Assembly (NCBI RefSeq): GCF_001039355.2
Contig: NW_019776071.1
Location: 36,053-80,816, forward strand
From: Lingula anatina
Lineage: Eukaryota; Brachiopoda; Lingulata; Lingulida; Lingulidae
Reading direction: 5' to 3'
DNA length: 44,764 nt
Below the pieces are notes generated by a model. That model did not search any database, was not told the DNA's origin, and saw nothing but the letters and a program-made list of their open reading frames with translations. Positions 34,238-42,832 of the stretch are shown piece after piece. Positions within the stretch are counted from its first letter, which is position 1. Each line of letters starts with the position of its first letter. A program made the position numbers and the translations under genes.

Positions 34238-35515
34238 ATGGCAAGATTGTCCGAGATCTGCTGTCTTGTAATCCTGACGTTGACTGTGTTATTGACAGTT
34301 GAGGCGGAAAATGTCGAAAGGAAGAGAAGTAAGTTCTTTACACTTTTTGAAATGACAATTATTTGTTATATCTGTATTTTAATGTATTTTCAACTTGCTG
34401 ATTGGTTATCAAGTTAACGTTACGGAAACTCAATACAAGGGAATGCTAAAGAAAAAAGATGTTTGTTTCGTAACCTATTATAAATATCACGCTCTCAGGA
34501 CTGGTGGTTTGAAAATGATCCCTTGGCCTTTGGTTTACGTTAAAGGGATAATAACTCTTCGAATGAGATCTATATTTCACAATCAAAACATTGTGAACAA
34601 CTCATAGAAATATAATATATTCTGTTTTACCACAAAAACTGCAGTTATGGCTATTATGCTGATATCTGAGCTTGTCTTTAGACCACATGACCTCCATTGA
34701 TGGCTATACTCTGTTATAATCTCTTAAGAGATCATAACAAAAAACAAACTTTTTAGAAAAAAAACCAAGGACTAACTTTGAATGTAAAAATGGATTCATT
34801 AACCATTGGTAAGTATGGGAAAATTGTTGTTTACTCCAGGAAAATTCATTTTTTGGCCAAAACGAAAAGTTATTATCTCTTTAAGGTCGTATTAAAATTA
34901 AATTCCCTCGTGCTACATGTATGCTAGGTGTCGATATCATTTCACCCACTATTACACTTTGCACCTGGGCGGACTTACTCCGGAAAATCTTGTCCCTTTC
35001 ATCTCTTGTAAGATAGAGTGTTCTTTAATTGTTGGTAACAAACTACGAACGGTGCATACACTAAAGACACCAGTACAATACTCTAATCTTTCCTTAATCG
35101 ATCTCAGATTGACTTAAAAAGTAAATCATTCTATAATAGAAAGTCCATAAGTCATCGGTTACATTTGGAATACCTTATGTATCTGAAAGGGAAGGACCAG
35201 CACGCAAAATTGTAATTGATATTTTGAAATATGTTACCAATCGGGAGCTTTTCACTTTGACCACAGCAATGAAAAACTGGCATGCACACTCATCCATTCT
35301 GTTGGATTAAAAAAAAAATTTAAAAGCATATTTATTTTACAGATTACTTGGACTATCCCCTTCCCCTATACCAGAGCACCAACCGCGGACACTCGCTGAA
35401 GGAGGACGTGGATGTCGGCGACATGGCCGATCTGAACTCTGGATGGCGGCGCAGGCGCAGTACGTCCGGAAACCGACAGATGGCCAGTGAACGGGACGTC
35501 AAACAGTTCTTTTGA
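34238..35515 (+). CDS. Small secreted propeptide with RRRR cleavage site
   Basis: Two exons, 34238-34328 and 35343-35515, join in phase to give 87 aa. Residues 1-23 are a signal peptide (hydrophobic LVILTLTVLLTVEA). The mature part has a Tyr/Pro/Leu-rich start (YLDYPLPLY), an acidic middle (EDVDVGDMADL) and a tetra-Arg site at 66-69 preceded by NSGW, then an 18-residue tail ending KQFF. There is no Cys after the signal peptide. A polybasic site in a short secreted precursor is typical of neuropeptide or hormone precursors and of some antimicrobial propeptides, but I do not recognise the family. AATAAA follows the stop within about 10 bp, and a possible donor GTAGGC beyond it could mean a further 3' UTR exon. 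Confidence 0.75.
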
Positions 35516-37207
35516 AATGAATAAAAAAGGTAGGCCTACCGTTTGTAGGCAAGGCTGATATTGAATTAAAATGATTTAAAATACCATTTTATGTCTAGGA
35601 ACGAAGTTGGCTGATTTATTTCATTAAATAATGATACATGTATGTATGGACTGCAGTTTGGTGGAATGTACCGATAGGCCTACATGTACGTGTACCACGC
35701 AATTAATAGTCACAGTGCTGACTCCAACATTTTATGATATATCCTACTTTGTACCGTTTGTACGTCAGAAACCGACCAATGTCTCGCACCAATTTACAAA
35801 GAAGCTTGGTTAACGATAAAAGTACATTGATGATAAATGCTCGGTCTCCCTGTGTGCAGAAACGGTACAGTGGTAAAAAAAGACAAAAGGAAGGAAGTTT
35901 GCACTTTAAAAGTGTTTTATTCATTGCACTAATACAAATATTCTACGTAAAGGTAACGGAAGGTGAGGGGGAGATATTTTGCTAAACGTTGGCATTTATA
36001 ACATATAAAACACCTAAGAACAGTCTCTCTTACTATTGCCTTTTTGTTTTTACTCATAGGTACCGTTGTCTGATCTGAAACGATAGGAGAGCATGGATCT
36101 TCCACAGTTATAAACGTATCAGCGGTAAACAAAGATAATGCCATTTCATTTGACATTTCTGTTATTTGTTGAAATCTAAGATTAGATATTAGATCTTAGT
36201 TGAAATGAAGTATTTTTATAGCTGGTGCTTTGCGATTGAGTTATGGTTGATTATTGTATTGCAGTAATAAACTCTGATAAGGGAAAAAACTTGCAAATAT
36301 ATTTTTTTTCTTTGTGCGATGAAAAAGTTTTCTTTTTTCTTCAGTTATGTGCTTCGATTTAGTCCTGCGTAATAATTTTATTCCAAAAGTTCTGAAAAGT
36401 GATAAATGACAATTTTCTTTCTTTTTAATGTTATAAACCAGGGTCAGATTTATGTAAAAGCAAACTAAGCACGTGTTTAGGATACGAGGGTCAAGCAGCC
36501 AGAGTAAAATAATCACATGTTCTGGAAATTTTTATAAATATCTAGAATAATTATATTTGGATGGCAAAATAAATAATGGAAAAAGTAAAAGGATAGGGGA
36601 GACCGAGGGTAGTTGGGCCCCGGGGTAAGTTGCCCCCCCCCCCCCCCATCAAGTTACTTTAATAAAGTTACTTTAAAAGATGCTAAATTATTTCATTTGG
36701 ACTACTGCCGACGCTTTCTTAGCACTACTGGATACGGTCACTTTACAAAATGATGATCAATTCTTTTACCCCATAGTTATAAATTGATTGGGGGGGGGGG
36801 GGGCAACTTACCCCGGGGTCCAACTACCCCCGGTCTCCCCTATGAGAGAAGTATAAAACAATATTTATTTAATGCTTGTAAATTCTAATATTCAATTCTG
36901 TAATTGATGGTTCTCTCATTTTGTATTTGCTAAAATCTCAACATGCGTTCCATTTCCGTCACGATGGCAAGCACGCACGCACTCACCTTACCATTTACGA
37001 CAAAACGAAATATATAAAACAAAGATGATTTTTATTGCCGAAACATAGCTCTACAGCCGTGATGAGGAGGAAGACCTTTATACAGAACTTTAGCCTTTAG
37101 AAATATTTCGTACACCCTTTGGTTTCTTTAAAGCGCTAAAATTGAATTCAAATGAAGCTCGCGACATTGCGCAACGCTAGGTTGCTTAATGAGTTGAACA
37201 TGCGCAG
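35516..37207. other. Intergenic region with a TA-flanked MITE
   Basis: No exon with domain or splice support is seen. A TA-flanked inverted-repeat element lies at 36596-36840. On the minus strand AATAAA near 37030 is a candidate polyadenylation signal for the defensin-like gene. Other open frames are short and unsupported. Confidence 0.5.
36596..36840. mobile_element. MITE with about 50-bp inverted ends and TA target duplication
   Basis: The element begins GGGGAGACCGAGGGTAGTTG and ends with the inverse CAACTACCCCCGGTCTCCCC. The inverted ends reach through CCCCGGGGTAAGTTG to runs of C and G. TA flanks both sides (36594-36595 and 36841-36842), as expected for a Tc1/mariner-type non-autonomous element. 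The inside is AT-rich and non-coding. Confidence 0.9.
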
Positions 37208-38046
37208 TTAGGGCGGAAGCGCGCGGTGTACACAGCACATTCTGCGTGATGGTCCGCCACATATACCTGTTGCATAGGGAAAAGGGCAATATGTTTCTCC
37301 TTGGAACTGGCATCTGCCCCGCTCCTGTAGGCACAATCTGTCCGCTGAGAACAGAAGTGAATAAAAGGAGAATTAAGATATTTTGATGTTTCTGTTATTA
37401 AAAAAGTATCTATTAAGAAGTCTCAGGCGCTGTGCACACATACAGGTACTAAACAAAACAAAACAAAGCAAAGGAAAGGAAAAGTCAACAAAATTATATA
37501 TATTTTCAAACTCTGTAATGCTCCCGTCCTGTGTTCCTTCCATAACAGCTAAAGGCATACAGCACATCACGCAAAAAATATCAAGATTCAGTTATGAAAT
37601 AACTGACCAAGCTACCAGTAAAGAATTATCATGAGATTATGGTCTCAAAATATCGTTACTCCTACCGATATTTTAGAGTTTGTGCAGGACTTAAAGAAAG
37701 AAAAATTATAAAGAGATGTCAGTATACACACCACGGCCGGGAATACAGCACCTTCGATGTCTACCCCCTCCACATAGTCCTGTCTCGTAATGCCCACTGC
37801 AATACAGGCCGTCATGCTGACATACAGCGCCGTCATTTTCCCAACAGTCTCTGTCCTCCATCCACTGGTCATATAGATCTTAAGATAGTTATAAACGACA
37901 AATTAACGCCAGTTCTTTTTTTAGTTACGTACACCCACACACCGACGACTCTCTAGCGGGCGCGCGCGCGCGCACACACCCACACACACCCACACACACA
38001 CAGGCACTCAGACATTAGTGAACGTTCTAAATGAATAGAGAAAACA

Positions 38047-38079
<33 letters not shown>

Positions 38080-38165
38080 ATGTTCTTACCAGCTTGGACA
38101 AACAACATCTCCCGCGTGGCGATCGCCACCACCACCAGGCAAATAATGGCTGACACTCTGTTCAT
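37208..38165 (-). CDS. Secreted protein with two beta-defensin-like six-cysteine domains
   Basis: Three exons on the minus strand, 38165-38090, 37878-37732 and 37344-37208, join in phase (1, 1) to give 119 aa. Exon 1 is a signal peptide (MNRVSAIICLVVVAIATREM). Exons 2 and 3 each encode one domain with six Cys. Domain 1 spacing is C-x7-C-x6-C-x8-C-x7-CC and domain 2 is C-x6-C-x7-C-x8-C-x7-CC. Both share the CGG...R.CC end and a Tyr/Thr-Gly before the fourth Cys (ETGLCGG, ATGICGG). This is close to the beta-defensin pattern and to related Cys-domains on invertebrate lysozymes. An antimicrobial or matrix role is inference. The exon 2 acceptor (ATCTTAAG) has a weak pyrimidine tract. The coding frame is not the longest open frame at any exon. 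Confidence 0.82.
37960..38001. repeat. CG/CA microsatellite in the defensin-like gene intron 1
   Basis: (CG)n passes into a CACACACCCA-type run. A (GA)n run at 38049-38079 lies next to the exon 1 donor of the same intron. Confidence 0.9.
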
Positions 38166-38218
38166 TTTATCTCAGTTTTCTCTCTCCTAAAAGAATTGTA
38201 AAATAGTTATACATGTAC

Positions 38219-38224
38219 TATATA
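38219..38224 (-). promoter_or_regulatory. TATA box of the defensin-like gene
   Basis: TATATA on the minus strand lies about 55 bp upstream of the ATG at 38165, with room for a short leader starting near 38190. Confidence 0.6.
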
Positions 38225-38736
38225 TACCTGTATGTGCTACTTTATCAAAACATTTTAATCACAAATACACGCAAGATTTTCCACGCTTGGCAAAAAAATT
38301 ACATTTCTGGAGTTTTGATATTTACAGTATCGACATCCACTGAAACAAAAGCAGGCCGAATGATTTTGTTTTCTAAGTAGGCTCTTGCACAACGACATTT
38401 TAAAAAATTACTGCTTCGGATGCTGTGAAAAGAATAGACAAAGAATACATTTAATCGTATAGCCTACCTGGTTTTCTCGTCCTCTGCGAGAAATACGCTG
38501 GTTTCGCAGTGAAACAGTTTAAATATACTAGTATGTGTATATTTATATCCATAATCCCGGATCTGATTATTATTATGCTTATTATACTAATACAGTAATT
38601 AGCTAAACTAGCATAACAGTGGGTATTATAGATGATGGGGATCGTGTGTTTAAATTACAACTGCGCAGTTCTAATACAGAGAGAGAAAACGTTATGAAGC
38701 TGCTCACAACTGATGCATGTAGGGCTATCCTTTTCC

Positions 38737-38860
38737 GTACCCTCTACCAGGGCCACAGATTGATTTTTCACTTGATATTAACAGGTATGTCTCTGGTTAA
38801 ATAGATGGCTAATATCTAAAATACGTCCACAATAATAACTGCGGCCCTGGTAGAGTGTAC
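38737..38860. mobile_element. Small inverted-repeat element
   Basis: Left end GTACCCTCTACCAGGGCCAC is inverted at the right end as GCGGCCCTGGTAGAGTGTAC. The stem is about 20 bp with a few mismatches around roughly 80 bp of AT-rich spacer. It is probably a short MITE. Confidence 0.6.
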
Positions 38861-39099
38861 CTTTTTCGTGTGTTGACGGGTTCTCATGAAATACATGAAC
38901 ATTGTAGATCTACCTGACATGGCTTATTCTCACTTTTTTTTTTTTTTTTTTTTTTTGCATCGGCAGGAGAAATTGTTTGTGTGCTGGCCTTCTTTTGTGA
39001 AATTACGGGTATAAACGTTTTTTTTTTTAAAGAGGCGGAAATTACAGACTGCAAGCATAAAAAGTATAGATTTTAAGACAAGGTCTTTACACACGAACA

Positions 39100-39109
39100 T
39101 ACACACACG

Positions 39110-39152
<43 letters not shown>

Positions 39153-39153
39153 G

Positions 39154-39202
<49 letters not shown>
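39100..39202. repeat. CA then GA microsatellite
   Basis: A long (CA)n run passes directly into a (GA)n run. Minus-strand open frames of Ser/Leu and Cys/Val repeats here are artefacts. Confidence 0.95.
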
Positions 39203-39206
<4 letters not shown>

Positions 39207-39865
39207 TAGATGGTGACACACATAATTCATTGGTTCCCATGGAATAAATTGAGATCACTTTATACCATTCTAGAATGCAAACTTTTACTCACAGATCCCA
39301 TATAAACTTTGAGATCTACCGAAAACCCAAATCAAACAGGACGCATTGATATGATTAGAGTAAATCTACTCACAATAAATGCTTTATTAGAGAAAAAAAA
39401 AGGGATTCACGTCATTTATTATTGCCCAATTGAAACAGCGACTGTCATATGTTGCCAGGATCACTTTTTATTGCCACCGAAGCATCAATTCATTAACCGT
39501 TAATTTCCAAAACGGAATAAAAACCTTCATGGTCGTTGAATACCATTTCGGTGTAATCAAAATGATGTTAGTGCAATTGTGATTATTTCCACTCATTTGT
39601 GTTTTATAGTGGGGCGTGACGACGCGCACGTCGCATGCATTTGTGACGATTACTCCGCCTTCACGGACAAGAAAAACCCTGCATTATGTGTGGACCCAGT
39701 TGAATTTCATATAATTTTAGACTTTGATCCAATAGCCCCCCCCACCCCCTTATCCTATTTCTGCAAAAGAAGCAGATAAAGAGATGCAGTGCACTGCAAT
39801 TTTACGGCATCAGCTACATGTATAACAGAACTGACAAATGTTTGATTTGCCACCGGCAACATGTG

Positions 39866-40306
39866 TTATTCAACCTCGAGGGAGGTAAAGCCCGGGGGTA
39901 CTCCACCGTTGCCAACATAGCTGCCACCACCACCGCCGCTGCCGCCGCCGCTTCCGCCTCCTTGACCAAATCCAGCTCCAAAACCGCTACCGCCGCTACC
40001 ACCGCTGCCGCCACGCCCACCACCGCCACCGTCACCACCACCGCTGCCTCCCTGCCCGGGTCGCCCACTTTGTCCTGGACCTCCTGGAGGTTGCCCGTTA
40101 TCTATGATGATAGGGTCGCCAGGACCCCGTCCGGCGCTCTGGGTGCCGACGCTACCACCCCCTGCGGCCGCACCCCTGGGACCATCGCTGCTAGAACTTG
40201 AACTCACAACATTCCCCTCAGCGTCAGTGCTGAAGGAATAGCTGAAAGACTCTTGCGACATGACCGGTAAAGCCGCCACCATGAGAATAAACGCAATCTT
40301 CCACAT
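39866..40306 (-). CDS. Secreted glycine-rich protein (single exon)
   Basis: One uninterrupted frame of 146 aa with a signal peptide (MWKIAFILMVAALPVMSQ). The mature part begins ESFSYSFSTDAEG, then has a run of six Ser, a short PIIIDNGQPPGGPG segment and a long Gly/Ser/Gln-rich region (about 80-132, GGSGG and GGGG runs), ending PPGFTSLEVE. There is no Cys in the mature part. The composition is like structural, silk-like or shell/cuticle matrix proteins, but I cannot name a family. TATAAAAA on the minus strand at 40414-40407 lies about 100 bp upstream of the ATG and supports the start. The plus-strand 127-aa Thr/Ala-rich frame across the same DNA is a shadow of the Gly repeats. Confidence 0.82.
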   Translation of the reverse strand: MWKIAFILMVAALPVMSQESFSYSFSTDAEGNVVSSSSSSDGPRGAAAGGGSVGTQSAGRGPGDPIIIDNGQPPGGPGQSGRPGQGGSGGGDGGGGGRGGSGGSGGSGFGAGFGQGGGSGGGSGGGGGSYVGNGGVPPGFTSLEVE

Positions 40307-40406
40307 TGGGAATCTTGAAGGTTACGGAAGGAAAAACGGACTTGGGTCTTTTCAGGTATCGTGGAGGTCTATTAAAAGCGAATGCGGACCACGTTACTGT
40401 AAATAC

Positions 40407-40414
40407 CTTTTTAT
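40407..40414 (-). promoter_or_regulatory. TATA box of the Gly-rich protein gene
   Basis: CTATAAAAAGG on the minus strand, about 100 bp upstream of the ATG at 40306. Confidence 0.7.
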
Positions 40415-40419
40415 AGAAT

Positions 40420-41866
40420 CGTGTTTGTCGCGTATTGGATGATTCTTTCCTATGCGTTGAATGATTACGAGGAAAAGAAAAGCTCAGGTTTTTTAAGCAG
40501 CCCGAAAAATGAATTATCATTGCTTGCGTGCTTGTTGTTGGTTGATGGCCCATTTGGTTTACCTTGCTGCATGATTAATAAGAAGTAGAGTGTACGTGTA
40601 GCATTGGTCTTGGTTGTTTGGCTAATACGTGTACACCTTGTTTAATGACCATAGAGAAGATAAGACTGTGCTTGGGACCTTATGGTAATTGGTTGTGTAT
40701 TGTCTTCGCCGAACAAATTGTGTTAAGCAGCGTTCAGACTGCGAACAGCATTCCGCCAACAAAGTTCATAGTTATTCTGCACGCATAGTGCTGCACAAAA
40801 CGATAAGCGTTTTATTTTTTTAACGCAGAATGTGTTATCTCAACAAGAATTCCATAAAATGTCACTTTATGCAAGTCAACGTTTGGCGGGGCATTTGTTT
40901 TGTTGCGTTTGGGATGGGTGGAAATAATATAACTGTTGTATCTTTTCTAATAATCACGCTTAAATTGGCCGTGTTGAGTACTAATTAACCAGTGATTTTT
41001 TTAAAATTTAAGTTCAAGTATTTCAATAAAAATGTATCATTTTTAATATCACTTATTCTCAATTAATTCTCATATGATCTTCCAACATTCTTTTTTATTC
41101 ACATTTTAAGTGTAAAGCTAATTTTTATTGTTATATACATGCAGTCACGTTAGGTGTCTACTATGAACATCTGTAAACAACTCCAGAATGGCTTCATCTC
41201 TTAGGGCGTTATTCGTGTGAACTTTAAAAGAAAAGGCCAACAATCCCCCTGCCAATCTGGCTAAACATGACAGGTTTGAACTAGATCACTGACAATCCAG
41301 ATAACTTACTTGAGAAGACCAGTTTAAACCAGATCATGTCCTGTAAAAGGAATGATACTTGTCTTTTATTAAATACATTGGCATATTTGTTATCACTTAA
41401 AGAACCATACCTGAAAATAACAATTTCATTAAAAAGTTACTTGTTGAATGGCGACTTGAGCGATGCCTACTCCTGAGGCTCAAAATCGACAACACAAGAT
41501 TGCTGTTACACATTTCATTTTAATTTGCAAATGAATATAAAATTGGCAAGTGTTTGGAAAAAGCTGGGGAGTCCAATTTCCAGTATTACCAGCGAAACAT
41601 CGTGGTGACCTTAATTCAATCTGTAACTCATACTCGTTATCTTTGGAAATAAATTGACCCCCCCCCCCCTTCCTCATGTGCCGAGACCTTCCTCCTCAGC
41701 GCATCTGTTGCTTTCACGCACGTGGTCTGATTTTTCGCCTTTGTCCAATAACACAACCTTTTTATCGTGTGTTATGTTACGGCCACTCGGCTGATTCCGT
41801 ATCTCCAATGACCAATCATCGTGTGTTTGGCGCAGAACGGAATTGCCCGAAGTCGGCAGACTGCGG
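40420..41866. other. Upstream region of gene N copy C
   Basis: From about 40980 this DNA aligns with 17830-18640 (copy A) and its copy B counterpart, with clear divergence and indels. The 128-aa open frame present in copies A and B upstream of the promoter is broken here, so it is not a conserved gene. The 5' part (40420-40980) shows nothing recognisable. Confidence 0.55.
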
Positions 41867-41934
41867 TATATATATATATATGTGTGTGACATGCTGAGCT
41901 CAGTTCGACGACTGGTGTAGCTGCAGTGATCCAC
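41780..41934 (+). promoter_or_regulatory. Gene N promoter and non-coding first exon, copy C
   Basis: Conserved GGCGCAGAACGGAATTGCCC and GAAGTCGGCAGACTG are followed by a true TATATATA run (41867-41882). The leader exon ends ATCCAC at 41934 before GTAAGT. This matches copies A and B and makes the leader-exon call more secure. Confidence 0.6.
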
Positions 41935-42624
41935 GTAAGTGTGAGGATGTTCACATATGCTGAAATATGCTTGTTATATATGAAATAGCAAAAGCATAAC
42001 AGGGCCAATGACGGTTTCACAAAATAACGTAACAGCGGAACCTGGTGTAAATTTTTAGACGAGTAATTTGGCTCATTATTTAGCTCTAGATAAAGTAGCA
42101 GGCCTTTTGGACTAATTTTTTTTTTTTTTTTTTTTTTTTGAAACAGACAGCCGGGAGATCAACCATTGTTTCTAAAAAGCATGAACGTGAGGTACATATG
42201 TATATTTGCATAAAGACGAATGTAAAAAACAGTTGTGATTTGCCGTCAGAAGATTCTTTTTCTATATTTTTGTTTATTTATTCATTCAAATATCAAGATT
42301 GCGCACACTTGATGTGTGCTTTCGCTTTCAATGCACACTCAGTATGTCATAATGTTGCCAACTTTTCTTATCAAATTCTTACATCGTTAATGAACTTTTG
42401 GAATTCTCACCAAAGCAGAGATGGCGACAAACATAATAAACTTATGTATGGTGGTTTATATTTCGTTTTACCTCTTTAGTAATCTTATTTATCAGATATA
42501 TTTATAAAATCTGGTCTTAGCTCGCCAATCTATGTATGAAGGATGGAGATGATTGGACCACGAGTAGGTTCACTCATCCAGCGGTAATTCAGTTTTACGG
42601 AAACATCTCAGTTATTATATTTGA

Positions 42625-42790
42625 TGGCGGACAGAGGCCGTCTTCTGGGGCTTCCGGAAGACAGTCAGAAATTTTCAAGTTTACATTAACGGTCATCTAA
42701 TTTTTCTGTGTCTGAAGACAATCAAAAATGGAGGATGGATCAACAAATATAATTTGGAAGATTGTCAGAAAATATCTCTGGATCCGCCCC
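42625..42790. mobile_element. Dispersed repeat, copy 2, inserted upstream of gene N copy C
   Basis: Copies A and B read CAGTTATTATTATTTTAATTC here, but copy C is interrupted by this block just before the acceptor of coding exon 1. It matches 500-655 and ends CTCTGGATCCGCCCCTG. The acceptor TTTTAG is restored on the far side, so splicing should still work. Confidence 0.8.
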
Positions 42791-42832
42791 TGATAATTAT
42801 AACCGACTGGTTTTAGGTTCATCCTTGTCACC

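Larger units (their letters stand above)
38225..39865. other. Intergenic region with simple repeats and a small inverted-repeat element
   Basis: It contains a short inverted-repeat element (38737-38860), poly-T (38935-38957) and a CA/GA microsatellite (39100-39202). An open frame at 39579-39779 has no signal peptide, domain or splice support. No gene is called. Confidence 0.5.

Noticed and set aside
37645-37872. A 75-aa minus-strand frame with a hydrophobic stretch, first read as a big-defensin N-terminal domain
   Set aside because: It is the wrong frame of exon 2. The spliced frame gives a six-Cys domain that is in phase with both neighbouring exons.
38930-39258. Cys/Val and Ser/Leu repeat proteins on the minus strand
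   Set aside because: They are translations of a CA/GA microsatellite and a poly-T run.
39579-39779. A 66-aa plus-strand frame with several Cys
   Set aside because: No domain, signal peptide, promoter or convincing splice partner was seen.
39818-40201. A plus-strand Thr/Ala-rich 127-aa protein
   Set aside because: It is antisense to the Gly-rich gene, which has a signal peptide, a stop and a TATA box on the other strand.
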